Shown: positions 34,928 through 44,737 of the stretch, piece by piece
Layout: each line of letters begins with the position of its first letter
Numbering within the stretch: position 1 is the first letter of the stretch
Origin: Sphingosinicella terrae
Lineage (GTDB): Bacteria > Pseudomonadota > Alphaproteobacteria > Sphingomonadales > Sphingomonadaceae
NCBI RefSeq assembly: GCF_003347635.1
Contig: NZ_QDFY01000008.1
Coordinates: 62,001 to 126,000 of the forward strand
Reading direction: 5' to 3'
Length of the DNA: 64,000 nucleotides
The notes under the pieces: model-generated
What the model was told of the DNA's origin: nothing
What the model saw: the letters and a program-made list of their open reading frames with translations, nothing else
Database searches by the model: none
Translations under genes and position numbers: made by a program

Positions 34928-35995
34928 TCACCGGTTGAGCTTGTTGAGCAGCAGGGCGCGCAGGCGGCGCGCCGTCATCGGATCGAGCGGGGCGAGCGGG
35001 CCCCGGGCCTGTTCGGGCAGGTGCGCGACCGGGCGATCGGGCGGACCGAAGATGTAATAATCGAACAGATGGCGCCACGCCTCCTTCTCCGCGTCGGGCC
35101 GGTCGCGAAGGCTCAGCATGGCATGGAGAAGCGTGTTCATCGGCGTGTCGAGAAAGGCCGGCGACGGGTTCCACCAATAGTTGATCAGGACGTTGAAGCC
35201 GTCGAAGGCCTCGACGTCGTGCCACCACAAGGCCGGGTAGAAGAGCAGGTCTCCGGGCGCGAGATCGGCGACCTGTGCCGCCGCCATCGCGTCGCGAAAG
35301 CGCGGGAAGCGCTCGAGATCGGGCGCGCGCAGGTCGACCATGCTGACCACCTGGCCCCCCGGAGTCGGCTCGAGCGGACCGGGATAGAGATTGGCGATCT
35401 GATCGGGCGGAAACAGGGTGAAGCGGCGCCGGCCGACGACGCAGGCGGCGAGGTTGTTCGACATGTCGTAATGAGTCGAGGCGATCGTCCGGTTGCCGAT
35501 CCAGATGCTGGCCAGCAACGGGCCTGTCCGGAACATGGGATGGTCGAGCGGCAGGTCGTTTTCGGCGCGAAGTCCGGGCAGATAGAGATCGAGGTCGGTC
35601 GAGCCGATATAGAAAGAGGAACCGTCGGTCCCGCCGGTACGCGCTTCCATCTCGTCGAGGATCGCGGAGAGGCCGGCCCGGCCGGACTCGAAATTGAAGC
35701 CGGTCAGCGTCTCGTCGTAGAAGAAGCGGCCGCCCATCTCGGCAGCTCCGCGATAGACGGTGACCGGCCGGCCGGCGTCGAATCGCTTGAGATAGGCGAT
35801 CGCCGCCGCGGCCGACTGCGCCCCGGCGCGCGCCAGTGCCCAGTCGGCGACGACCCCTTCGAGGACCACCGGCTGCTGCCCCGCCATCAGCTCGTCATAC
35901 GGGATGGAATCGGCGGAGATGCCGGGCAGGCGGCGCGCCGGCGTGCCGAAGGGCGATGGCCCACTCGCCGCCGCCGGACGTACCGACCCGCTCAT
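34928..35995 (-). CDS. Cupin-like (JmjC-type) domain protein
   Basis: 355 residues. The DSBH fold region shows the metal-binding HxD-like motif IASTHYDMSNNLAACVVG (about 155-172), FTLFPPDQIANLYPGPLEP, and a distal His in LFYPALWWHDVEAFDGFNVL near 250. This is the arrangement of 2-oxoglutarate/Fe(II)-dependent JmjC hydroxylases, though activity here is not known. The ATG overlaps the SapC stop (ATGA), so the two are translationally coupled. It follows SapC and precedes the halogenase-like gene in the same operon. Confidence 0.85.
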   Translation of the reverse strand: MSGSVRPAAASGPSPFGTPARRLPGISADSIPYDELMAGQQPVVLEGVVADWALARAGAQSAAAAIAYLKRFDAGRPVTVYRGAAEMGGRFFYDETLTGFNFESGRAGLSAILDEMEARTGGTDGSSFYIGSTDLDLYLPGLRAENDLPLDHPMFRTGPLLASIWIGNRTIASTHYDMSNNLAACVVGRRRFTLFPPDQIANLYPGPLEPTPGGQVVSMVDLRAPDLERFPRFRDAMAAAQVADLAPGDLLFYPALWWHDVEAFDGFNVLINYWWNPSPAFLDTPMNTLLHAMLSLRDRPDAEKEAWRHLFDYYIFGPPDRPVAHLPEQARGPLAPLDPMTARRLRALLLNKLNR

Positions 35996-36696
35996 CGGCC
36001 TTCCCGCCGGCGGTTCTTGAGCGCGATCAGTCGGTCGACATTCGCCACCGAGCTCGCGGCCATGAAGGCGGCGCGAAGGAAGCCGCCGCGATGCAGCCGG
36101 TCGAGCTCGGCCCCGCCGAGCCGCGCCAGCCTCTCCTCGTCGATCGTATGGAGGTCCGGGACGACATATTGCTCGCCGGCATCGAGCTGGATCTCGACCG
36201 CCACCGGCCGGATGAGCGAGAGCTCGGCGAAGGCGGCGAACATCGGCCCGCTCACCTCGTGGCCCTGATGGATGAGCCTTAGCAAGGCGGCGACGTGATC
36301 GAGATAGGGCGCGTTGCCGCCATGCGGCAGGAAGAGCGGCTCGCCTTCGTCCCGGCTGATCCGCGGATGATCCCGATCGACATGGACCATCGGCTCGCCC
36401 TTTTGGATGCCGATGGTGAAGGGTCCGCGCTGCTGGGCGGCCGGGACGTAGCGCGCGTCCCAGCCCGAAGGGCCGAGGAAGAGATTCTCGTCGCGGTCGA
36501 GCCCGAGCAGGACCATCGAGCGGAACTCGCCCTGCTCGTCGCGCCGGAAGAAGATCGGATATTCGCGCTGCAACTCCTCATATTCGGTCGGGAAGACGAG
36601 GACCTGGTTGACGGCGTCGCCAAATTCGGCGGCGTGGCGGATGATCACGCGCAGATCGGCATGATCGACATTGTTGAGAAGCTCGGGGCGGCTCAT
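35992..36696 (-). CDS. SapC-family protein
   Basis: 234 residues matching the SapC family throughout. The N-terminal block is HAAEFGDAVNQVLVFPTEYE, then YPIFFRRDEQGEFRSMVLLG, ENLFLGPSGWDARYVPAA, and the C-terminal NVDRLIALKNRR. The name comes from a Campylobacter S-layer locus, but in alphaproteobacteria it is found beside TonB receptors of carbohydrate-responsive clusters with unknown function. I chose the Met at 36696 (MSRPELLNN); the upstream frame lacks a site. It lies 300 bases downstream of the receptor gene and overlaps the cupin gene by four bases. Confidence 0.85.
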   Translation of the reverse strand: MSRPELLNNVDHADLRVIIRHAAEFGDAVNQVLVFPTEYEELQREYPIFFRRDEQGEFRSMVLLGLDRDENLFLGPSGWDARYVPAAQQRGPFTIGIQKGEPMVHVDRDHPRISRDEGEPLFLPHGGNAPYLDHVAALLRLIHQGHEVSGPMFAAFAELSLIRPVAVEIQLDAGEQYVVPDLHTIDEERLARLGGAELDRLHRGGFLRAAFMAASSVANVDRLIALKNRRREGR

Positions 36697-36996
36697 GGCA
36701 GGCCCGTTTCGCTGGCATGGAACGCCTTCGCCGTCATGGCGCGATGATGGAGCAAAGCGCGGACCCACTCAACTCGGGAGCCGGGGGAGGCCGCGCCGCC
36801 AGGTCGCGCCCTCCCCCTCCCCTGTTCGACCGGCGACGCCAGGATGAGCCTCGCCGATCGGGAGAACCGCCCGAGGGAGGGGTCATGGCTGCGCGACAAG
36901 CCCCTTTCCCCGGACGTGAGAAGGAGATGCCGACATCCCCCTCTCCTTCGCCGCTTCGCGGCTCGCCCTCCCCCCTCGAGGGGAGAGGAAGACGCC
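36697..36996. other. Intergenic stretch between receptor and SapC genes with a hairpin
   Basis: 300 bases with no supported gene. A perfect 12-bp palindrome CCCCTCGAGGGG (36972-36983), inside a pyrimidine/purine-rich stem, lies directly after the receptor stop on the minus strand. It may cut transcription or stabilise the receptor mRNA, reducing read-through into SapC. Confidence 0.45.
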
Positions 36997-39900
36997 TCAG
37001 AAGCGGAAGCGGCCGCCGAGAATGAAGCGGGGCTTCAGCTCCTGCGCGAACCACAGGTTGCTCGGATCTCGGCCATAGGTCCGCACCGGCTCGCTGGTCA
37101 GGTTGATCGCCTCGAACGACACCGCGAATTGCGGGTTGATGTCGTAGCTGAGGTTGAGATCGAGCGTGCCGAACGGAGCGACGAAGACCGGGTTGCGATC
37201 GCCGCCGCCGCGATTGGTCGCGGCCAGATACTTGTCGCGCCAATTATAGGCCAACCGGGCCGAGATGCCGTAATTCTCGTAGATGAGGGTGACGTTGAAG
37301 CTGTCGCTGAGACCGAGCAGAGCGAACTGATCGACGCCCGGATCGGCACCGACGTCGATCGACACGTCGCCGTTCACCATCGTGTAGGAGCCGGCGATGC
37401 CGAGGCCGGTATTGCCGAGGAAGTATTGCCCGGCCAGCTCGATCCCGTGAATGTCGCCGGAACGGTTGTTGACCGGCGTGTTGACCGCGAACTCGAAGAA
37501 CGGATCGTTGGCGTCGGGCGAGATGTCGACGGCCCTCAGCGTGGCGTCGACGAAGGCCTGGTTCAGCGCGCCGCCGCTGTAATTGGCTTCGAACTGGGCC
37601 CGCGCCGCGGCGACGTCGCCGCCATTCTGGACGATCAGCGCGGTGAGCGTGAACAGGTTCACGTCGCTGATGTCGGCGCCGATATCGAGCAGCTGCTCGC
37701 GGGCGATGCCCGACCGGGTACCCGGGGCGCCCGAACTCGGATCGCGCAGGCCGAAGAGCTGCCGGGTGACCTGCGAGGTGCCGACGAAGTTGCGGACATG
37801 CTTGTAGAAGAAGCCGGCCGACACGTAGCTGGACGGCGCGAAATACCATTCCGCCGCGATGTCGAAATTGTCAGAGACGAGCGGATCGAGATCGGCATTG
37901 CCGCTGGCGCCGGAAGCGACGCCGCCATTGGCGATCGGCCGGCCCGGCGCGTTGGCGGTGTCGGAGACGAACAGATTTCCATATTCCGGCCGCGCCAGCG
38001 TCCGGCTCGCCGAGGCGCGGATGATGAAATCCTCGAAAGCCTCGATGCGGAAGTCGATCGCCGGCAGGAAGTTGTTGTAGCGGCCGTCTCGGACGATCGT
38101 CTCGGTGCGCGAGCCGATGATGCGGGTGAAATCGTTGTCGGAAACCCATCGGATCTCATCCGGCACGGCGACGATGGCGAGCGAGTCGACCCGCGTCTCC
38201 TCGTAACGCCCGCCGATGACCAGGGTCGCGGGCCGGCCGAACAGGTCGCCCTGCCAGGTCAACTGGCCGTAGACCGCCCAGACCTCCTCCTCGACGACGT
38301 TGAAGTCGTTGCCGGTGACGTTCACCGGGTTGCCGAGGCCGGCATAGGCCTGGGACAGGGCGTCGTAGAGGTCGAGCGCGTTGCCGCGGAAAGCGATCAG
38401 GCTTGCGCCCGATGCCTGCGGGTCGAAGCGGTCGAACCGGCAGGTGAGGCAGAATTGCTCGACCAGGCCCGGTGCGAACTGCTCGACGTCGCCTGGATCG
38501 CCGATGCCCCAATCGCCCAGCGTCTGCTGGGTCTGGGTGCGATCGCTGCGCATCCGCGAATCGACATAGTCGCCGCCGACATCGACCCGGAACTGGTCGC
38601 TCAGCTCCCAGCGGGCGTCGAAGCGGACCTCGTTGATCCGGTGGTTCTGCCGCGACGCGTTGGTGCGGGCGACCTGGCTGCCGAGATCGCCGATGTCGAG
38701 CACGCCATTGCCGTTGCCGCGGAGCGCGTCGTTGATGGTGATGTTCTGGACCGGAATGCGGCCGGTATAGTCGACCGAGTGGGCGGCGATGACCGGCGCC
38801 CCGATGCTGACCAGCGTCGAGCTGGCCCCGTTGCGCGCGCCGGGGCCGCTGTCGGCCTCGGAGATGTGGCCGTCGAGCGTGAAGGTCAGCGCATCCGTCG
38901 CTTCCCAGCGCAGGTTGAGACCGTAGGATTCGAGCGTGTCCTCGGTGGCGCGATATTGCTGCTCGAAGCCGGTATCCTTCACGCCGGAGATATTCTCCTG
39001 GAGGAAGATCGTCGTCGCCACGTCGGGATTGTCGTCGAAGCGAACCTGGCGGAACGGCCGGTTGAACCAGTTGGTCTGATCGGTCCGCTGCTCGTTCTGG
39101 CGCTGGCGGGCGTAGAGCGCATCGGCGGTGAAGGTCAGCGTGTCGATCGGCCTGAACTGGAGGACCGCCTGGGCATTGAGACGCTCGCGCTCGCTCTCCG
39201 AGAAGTGATAGCGGCTGTCGTTGGGGACCGAGACGAGGCTGCCGGGCGCCGGCGCGTTCTCGATCTGCGTGGCGGCGTTGACGAAGCCGTTGTCCGGATT
39301 GAGGAAATCCTCGAGGCGGCGGATGTTCCAGGCGTTCGAGGTGGCACTGACGGCGGCGCTGTCGCGCTCCTGATAGCTGCCGAAGATCGAGATGCCGACC
39401 CGCTCGTTGGGATCGACCCAGCTGAGCACGCCCGAGACTTCGGGGGTGATGTCGCTGCCGCGATCGACGCTCGCATCGTGGACGGCGCGGGCGCCGATGC
39501 TGCCGGAAAGGCCGGTGAGGCCGGCGTCGAGCGGACGCATGGTGACGACGTTGATGGTGGCGCCGATGCCGCCCGAGGGAATGGAGGGACGGCCGGTCTT
39601 GTAGACCTCGAGCGTGCGCACGCCTTCCGCGGCGAGATTCGAGAAGTCGAACGAGCGGCTGGTGGCGCGCGCGAAGTCGACGTCCTGGTCACCGCCGACC
39701 GCGTTGACGTTCGAGGCAGGCATGGTGCGGCCGTTCAGGGTGACGAGGTTGAAGGCGCCGCCGAAGCCGCGCACCGTCACTTCCGATCCCTCGCCATTCA
39801 CCCGGCTGATCGAGACGCCCGGAATGCGCTGCAGCGACTCGGCGAGGTTGGTGTCGGGGAACTTGCCGATATCCTCGGCCGAGATGGCGTCGACGATGCC

Positions 39901-40173
39901 GTCGGAATTGCGACGGATGTCGATGGCCCGGTCGAGCGAGGCGCGGATGCCGGTGACGAGGATCTCCTCGTCGCCCTGCCCGGCGGTGGTGCCCTGCGCG
40001 GCGGCGCCGCCGGCCGCACCCTGCTCCGCCGACGGCGCCGTCGAAGGCGCGGCGTCCTGCGCGAAAGCGGGCGCGGCAAGAAGGGAGGTGGCCAGAACCG
40101 ATACGCCGGCGGCGAGACCGACCCGGAGCTTGCGGGAACCGGCGGACACAGGGCGACTGTCGAGCTCGTTCAT
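36997..40173 (-). CDS. TonB-dependent receptor (NTTRR/carbohydrate-cluster type)
   Basis: 1058 residues from the ATG at 40173, three bases after a second in-frame ATG (40176); GGGGAGGA lies just upstream. The signal peptide ends AAPAFAQ, followed by a Ala/Pro/Gly linker, TonB box-like EEILVTGIRASLDRA and a plug (about 75-200: AEDIGKFPDTNLAESLQRIP, VTVRGFGGAFNLVTLNGR). The long barrel ends FILGGRFRF with terminal Phe. It lacks an STN domain, so regulation is not by a FecR relay. Tandem LacI-type operators lie ~65-115 bases upstream. The cluster suggests uptake of an oligosaccharide or aromatic-linked compound. Confidence 0.92.
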   Translation of the reverse strand: MNELDSRPVSAGSRKLRVGLAAGVSVLATSLLAAPAFAQDAAPSTAPSAEQGAAGGAAAQGTTAGQGDEEILVTGIRASLDRAIDIRRNSDGIVDAISAEDIGKFPDTNLAESLQRIPGVSISRVNGEGSEVTVRGFGGAFNLVTLNGRTMPASNVNAVGGDQDVDFARATSRSFDFSNLAAEGVRTLEVYKTGRPSIPSGGIGATINVVTMRPLDAGLTGLSGSIGARAVHDASVDRGSDITPEVSGVLSWVDPNERVGISIFGSYQERDSAAVSATSNAWNIRRLEDFLNPDNGFVNAATQIENAPAPGSLVSVPNDSRYHFSESERERLNAQAVLQFRPIDTLTFTADALYARQRQNEQRTDQTNWFNRPFRQVRFDDNPDVATTIFLQENISGVKDTGFEQQYRATEDTLESYGLNLRWEATDALTFTLDGHISEADSGPGARNGASSTLVSIGAPVIAAHSVDYTGRIPVQNITINDALRGNGNGVLDIGDLGSQVARTNASRQNHRINEVRFDARWELSDQFRVDVGGDYVDSRMRSDRTQTQQTLGDWGIGDPGDVEQFAPGLVEQFCLTCRFDRFDPQASGASLIAFRGNALDLYDALSQAYAGLGNPVNVTGNDFNVVEEEVWAVYGQLTWQGDLFGRPATLVIGGRYEETRVDSLAIVAVPDEIRWVSDNDFTRIIGSRTETIVRDGRYNNFLPAIDFRIEAFEDFIIRASASRTLARPEYGNLFVSDTANAPGRPIANGGVASGASGNADLDPLVSDNFDIAAEWYFAPSSYVSAGFFYKHVRNFVGTSQVTRQLFGLRDPSSGAPGTRSGIAREQLLDIGADISDVNLFTLTALIVQNGGDVAAARAQFEANYSGGALNQAFVDATLRAVDISPDANDPFFEFAVNTPVNNRSGDIHGIELAGQYFLGNTGLGIAGSYTMVNGDVSIDVGADPGVDQFALLGLSDSFNVTLIYENYGISARLAYNWRDKYLAATNRGGGDRNPVFVAPFGTLDLNLSYDINPQFAVSFEAINLTSEPVRTYGRDPSNLWFAQELKPRFILGGRFRF

Positions 40174-40238
40174 CATTCCTCCCCTTTTCCGGCTCTTCGT
40201 CCGGATACTGACCTCCGAATCGCACGACTCGTGAGGGA

Positions 40239-40290
40239 TGTTAGCGCTAACGGCCATTGTTAGCGCTAACAGAATGACAGCGCTTGTCAA
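40239..40290 (-). promoter_or_regulatory. Three LacI-type operators and a -35-like hexamer upstream of the receptor gene
   Basis: GTTAGCGCTAAC is a perfect 12-bp palindrome present twice (40240-40251 and 40259-40270; the second extends to 14 bp, TGTTAGCGCTAACA). The centres are 19 bases apart. A third site, TGACAGCGCTTGTCA (40275-40289), has the same central AGCGCT. On the minus strand TTGACA (40290-40285) lies at the far edge as a -35 candidate, so bound repressor would block the promoter. The central GCGC palindrome is typical of LacI/GalR-family sites, and Caulobacter XylR is reported to use a similar one. The remaining intergenic sequence to 40528 shows no gene. Confidence 0.7.
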
Positions 40291-40528
40291 GCGGCCGAGC
40301 GGCGTATCGAGTTTTTCTTGCGAGGACTTGCGGAAGTGCAACAGGATCGTAAGTGTTGCATCCGGTCTCTTCGACGTCCGAACTTACCTTGTTGTTGAAG
40401 CAGAATGGATTTCCTGTCGTCACGGCGGTTGAGCGGGCGGTGTCGCACGCCGTGGCGAAAGCGCCACTCTGGAGCTGGGCGCGGGCCGATCCTACCTGTC
40501 CGGTCACGGGGCCTTTGGGAGAAACGAC

Positions 40529-41437
40529 ATGACCGATCAGACTCAAGCCGACGACAATCAGCCCCCCGGCTACGTGCCGTCCCGGGTGTGGACCTGGGAC
40601 CAGCCGAGCGGCGGCCAGTTCGCCGGCATCAACCGCCCCGTCTCCGGCGCCACCCACGACAAGGCGCTGCCGGTGGGCCGGCATCCGATCCAGCTCTACT
40701 CGATGGGGACGCCCAACGGGGTCAAGGTCACGATCATGCTGGAGGAGCTGCTGGCGGCCGGCCATTCCGACGCCGAATATGATGCCTGGCTGATCCGGAT
40801 CGGCGACGGCGACCAGTTTTCGAGCGGCTTCGTCGAGATCAATCCCAATTCGAAGATTCCGGCGATGGTCGACCGCTCGGTAGATCCGCCGATCCGGGTG
40901 TTCGAGAGCGGATCGATCCTGATCTATCTGGCCGAGAAGTTCGGCGCCTTCCTGCCGACCGAGACGCGAAAGCGCACCGAAACGATGAACTGGCTGATGT
41001 GGCAGATGGGCTCGGCGCCGTTCGTCGGCGGCGGCTTCGGCCACTTCTTCGCTTATGCGCCGTTCAAGATGGAATATCCGATCAACCGCTATGCGATGGA
41101 GACCAAGCGCCAGCTGCACGTGCTCGACACCCATCTGGCGACGAACGAATATATGGCGGGCGACGAATATACGATCGCCGACATGGCGATCTGGCCCTGG
41201 TACGGATCGATCATGCGCGACGCCTATGGCGCGCAGGAATTCCTGTCGGTCCACGAATATCGCCACGTCGACCGCTGGGTCGAGCTGATCGCCGGCCGCG
41301 AGGCGGTGAAGCGCGGGCGCATGGTCAACCGAACCTTCGGCGGACCCGAGACGCAGCTGCTGGAGCGGCACGACGCCTCCGACTTCGAGAAGAATCGCGA
41401 GGACATGGTGCAGGCACGCGGCGGCCGGCGGGCGTGA
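40529..41437 (+). CDS. yghU: YghU-type glutathione-dependent disulfide-bond oxidoreductase
   Basis: 302 residues of the Nu-class/YghU glutathione transferase family. A long N-terminal extension (QPPGYVPSRVWTWDQPSGGQFAGINRP, split near residues 10-36) precedes the thioredoxin-like domain. That domain has LYSMGTPNGVKVTIMLEEL, EINPNSKIPAMVD and FESGSILIYLAEKFGAFLP. The α-helical domain includes YTIADMAIWPWYG. The family binds two glutathiones and reduces disulfides or organic peroxides. ATG 40529 follows GGGAGAAACGAC. It points away from the receptor operon and ends at a REP-like hairpin. Confidence 0.9.
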   Translation: MTDQTQADDNQPPGYVPSRVWTWDQPSGGQFAGINRPVSGATHDKALPVGRHPIQLYSMGTPNGVKVTIMLEELLAAGHSDAEYDAWLIRIGDGDQFSSGFVEINPNSKIPAMVDRSVDPPIRVFESGSILIYLAEKFGAFLPTETRKRTETMNWLMWQMGSAPFVGGGFGHFFAYAPFKMEYPINRYAMETKRQLHVLDTHLATNEYMAGDEYTIADMAIWPWYGSIMRDAYGAQEFLSVHEYRHVDRWVELIAGREAVKRGRMVNRTFGGPETQLLERHDASDFEKNREDMVQARGGRRA

Positions 41438-41444
41438 TGTGAAT

Positions 41445-41483
41445 CGGGGGCGCGATATTTTCGAGTATTTTATTGCGCCCCCG
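41445..41483. terminator. Bidirectional hairpin, also REP-like
   Basis: The stem GGGGGCGC (41446-41453) / GCGCCCCC (41475-41482) has a 21-base AT-rich loop and lies between two convergent genes, a typical place for a bidirectional terminator. Its arms with inner ATA/TAT (GGGGGCGCGATA … TATTGCGCCCCC) resemble the transposase-linked REP arms (GGGGACGCAATA … TATTGCGTCCCC), so it may be a dispersed member of that family. Confidence 0.6.
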
Positions 41484-41488
41484 GACTT

Positions 41489-42244
<756 letters not shown>

Positions 42245-42387
42245 ATGTCCCTCCTTGATCGATGACCCTGCCGAGATGGGAAGGCGATGCGCCCGGGCCG
42301 CGCCCGATCCTGCAGGCTTCTTGCCTGATCCTGCCGATCGCGGCGGCGAGGGTTGCGCGCCACGCCCTTCGCGCGCGAAGGAAAGGC

Positions 42388-43296
42388 ATGCACGAAACCA
42401 TCGCCGAACTGCGCCGGCAAGTGCTGGCACGTTTCCCGGCGGCGGACGGCGCGGATGCCGACCTGCGCTTTCCGATGCCGCGGCTGTTCGCCCGGGTCGG
42501 CCCAACGTGCACGCCGCCTCTTCCGGCCCTTTACGAGCCGATGATCTGCTTCGTCCTCCAGGGTGCCAAGCGGGTCAGCGCCGGCGGCCGCACGCTGGAC
42601 TTTCGAACCGGCAGCTTCTTCGTCGCCTCGGTCGAGCTGCCGATCACCGGCCAGGTCATTGAGGCGACCCAGGGCCAGCCCTATATCGCGGTCGCGCTCC
42701 GGCTCGACCGGGCCAGCCTCTCCGCTTTGCTGCTCGATCTGCCGCCCCGCCCGGAAGGCCCCACCGCCGCCGGAATCGCGATCAGCCCGATCACGTCCGA
42801 TCTGGCCGAGCCGCTGCTGCGGCTGGTCCGCCTCTGCGATTCACCCGCCGATGTTCCGGTGCTGGCGCCGATGGCGGAGCGCGAATTGCTCTACCGGCTG
42901 CTGCTCGGGCCGCAGGGACCGACGCTTCGCCAGATCGCCCGCTCCGACAGCCGGGTGACGCGGGTCAGGCGCGCGATCGACTGGATCAGGGGTCATTATG
43001 CCGAGCCGCTGCGCGTCGAGACGCTCGCCGGGCTCGCGGCGATGAGCCCGTCCGCCTTCCACCGTCATTTCAAGGCGGTGACGGCGATGACGCCGCTCGC
43101 CTACCAGAAGCAGATCCGGCTCCAGGAAGCCCGCCGCCGCCTCGCCGCCGGAACCGACCAGGCGGCGCGGATCGCCCATGCGGTGGGTTACGAGAGCGCC
43201 TCGCAGTTCAGCCGCGAATATGCCCGTCAGTTCGGGTTGCCGCCGGCACGGGATGCCGCGCGCCTGCGCGGTGCCGGTGCCCTCGAGGATGCCTGA
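42388..43296 (+). CDS. AraC-family transcriptional regulator
   Basis: 302 residues. An N-terminal AraC_N-type sensor domain (about 15-160: EPMICFVLQGAKRVSAGGR, GSFFVASVELPITGQVI) is followed by two C-terminal helix-turn-helix units (about 195-290), with RVETLAGLAAMSPSAFHRHF and ARIAHAVGYESASQFSREYAR. The AAGGAAAGG before the ATG at 42388 decides the start. It is divergent from the SDR gene at 41489-42244 and ends within the next gene, which overlaps by eight bases. It probably activates the SDR in response to a small molecule. Confidence 0.9.
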   Translation: MHETIAELRRQVLARFPAADGADADLRFPMPRLFARVGPTCTPPLPALYEPMICFVLQGAKRVSAGGRTLDFRTGSFFVASVELPITGQVIEATQGQPYIAVALRLDRASLSALLLDLPPRPEGPTAAGIAISPITSDLAEPLLRLVRLCDSPADVPVLAPMAERELLYRLLLGPQGPTLRQIARSDSRVTRVRRAIDWIRGHYAEPLRVETLAGLAAMSPSAFHRHFKAVTAMTPLAYQKQIRLQEARRRLAAGTDQAARIAHAVGYESASQFSREYARQFGLPPARDAARLRGAGALEDA

Positions 43297-43882
43297 ACGC
43301 ACCGTCCTCTACTGGCGGCGCACCGACGTCGCCGGGCTGGAGCGGCTCGAGCTGGTGGTCGGCGCGAATGGGATCACCGCGCGCGGATCGGTCCTGTGCC
43401 TCGAGGATGGCGGGTTCCGGCTGGACCATGAGTGGCGGCTCTCGCCCGATTGGCGCGCCTCGTCGCTGACCGTCCGGCGCTGGAGCGCGGCCGGCGAAGA
43501 CAGTCTCAGGCTGGAGTGGGACGGCACCGGCTGGCGGGTCGACGGCGCGAGGCGGCCGGATCTGGACGGCGCCGACGAGCCGGACCTCTCCGCAACGCCC
43601 TTCTGCAACAGCCTTCCCATCCGCCGCCTGCCTGCCGCCGCGGGGGCCAGCCTCACCCTCGACACCGCTTATGTCGACGCCGCCGCGCTCACCGTCGCCC
43701 GTTCGCGCCAGCGCTACGACCGCCAGGGCCGGGGCCGGGTGCGTTACGTCGATCTCGGCCTTTCCGCTGGGTTCGAGGCCGATCTCCTCATCGACGAAGC
43801 CGGGCTGGTGCTCAGCTACCAGCACCTGTTCGAACGTGTCTTCCCGAGCGCGGCCGCCGGGGCGGTCTTCACAGGCGCATGA
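43289..43882 (+). CDS. Putative glycolipid-binding protein (PF06475-like)
   Basis: 197 residues starting at the ATG that overlaps the AraC gene's stop. The pattern VLYWRRTDVAGLERLELV at the N terminus, DHEWRLSPDWRASSLTVR, ATPFCNSLPIRRL and the C-terminal YVDLGLSAGFEADLLIDEAG with VLSYQHLFERV matches the 'putative glycolipid-binding' family, a large β-barrel-like fold with unknown ligand. Coupling to the AraC gene suggests a linked function. Its last 14 bases overlap the convergent GST gene. Confidence 0.75.
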   Translation: MPERTVLYWRRTDVAGLERLELVVGANGITARGSVLCLEDGGFRLDHEWRLSPDWRASSLTVRRWSAAGEDSLRLEWDGTGWRVDGARRPDLDGADEPDLSATPFCNSLPIRRLPAAAGASLTLDTAYVDAAALTVARSRQRYDRQGRGRVRYVDLGLSAGFEADLLIDEAGLVLSYQHLFERVFPSAAAGAVFTGA

Positions 43883-44606
43883 CGCCGCGGCGCGGCTGGC
43901 GGGTGGCGAGCGTCTCGGCGGTGAGCGGCGCGCCGGCATCGAGCAGAGCCTGGCGGCGGCCGCTGGGGCTGGCGCCGCGCTGGACGTCCTCGAACGGCAG
44001 CAGACCGGCGAACAGCGGGTGGGCGAGCGTGCGTGCGACGAAGCCGGCCGTGCGCGGCCAGCGCTCCGAATCGGGCTCGAAGCCGGCATAAGCGGCGTTG
44101 CGGAAGAAGCTGGCGATCGCGATGTCGGCGAGGCCGATCCCGCCGAACAGGAAGCCGTCGCCGGGCAGCTGCGATTCGAGATAGTCCATCTCGCGCGGCG
44201 CGTCCTCGGCGAGCGTGCGCTCGATCCGCGCCTGGTCGCCCGGCTCTCCCCAGACGATCGGGTGGACGATCCTCTGGTAGAACAGCCCCCAGATGAAGAT
44301 GTCGCCGAGGCGGGTATCGGCATATTCCTCGAGCCAGCGCGCGCGGGCGCGGTCGCGAAGATCCGCCGGGAGCAGGGGCGCGCCCGGATAGGCCTCGTCT
44401 AGATAGAAGCAGATGACCGAGCTGTCGGTGAGGACGAGATCGCCGTCGATCAGGATCGGGATCCGGCGCAGCGGACTCAGCCGCTCGAACCTTTCGTCGC
44501 CGTAGAAGGGCGTGATCGGGTCGATCTCGTAGGCGAGACCCTTGAGCGCGAGGCAGGCGAGCACCTTGCGCACATAGGGGCTGACATAGCTGCCGATGAT
44601 CCGCAT
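43869..44606 (-). CDS. Glutathione S-transferase family protein
   Basis: 245 residues. The N-terminal thioredoxin-like domain (about 1-78) shows IGSYVSPYVRKVLACLALKG, PLRRIPILIDGDLVLTDSSV and the glutathione γ-Glu-binding DSSVICFYLDEAYPG. The C-terminal helical domain (about 90-220) contains GIGLADIAIASFFRNAAYAG. GAGGAGC is upstream of the ATG. The conserved Ser in SPYVRK is the probable catalytic residue. It converges with the glycolipid-binding gene. The substrate is unknown; detoxification is the usual role. Confidence 0.85.
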   Translation of the reverse strand: MRIIGSYVSPYVRKVLACLALKGLAYEIDPITPFYGDERFERLSPLRRIPILIDGDLVLTDSSVICFYLDEAYPGAPLLPADLRDRARARWLEEYADTRLGDIFIWGLFYQRIVHPIVWGEPGDQARIERTLAEDAPREMDYLESQLPGDGFLFGGIGLADIAIASFFRNAAYAGFEPDSERWPRTAGFVARTLAHPLFAGLLPFEDVQRGASPSGRRQALLDAGAPLTAETLATRQPRRGVMRL

Positions 44607-44737
44607 CGCCTGCTCCTCGTTGCTCGCGGACTGATGCCGCGACGCGCGCGGCGCGACAAGACCGTGTGGGGCCTGCAGCCCTTGCCTTCCGCCGCCGCCG
44701 CGGCTGATATGGTTAACGAGGTGCATAGGGGAATCGC

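Noticed and set aside
36844-40263. 1139-codon open frame on the plus strand opposite the second TonB receptor
   Set aside because: Antisense shadow of a well-supported gene; low-complexity Glu/Asp/Arg translation without domains.
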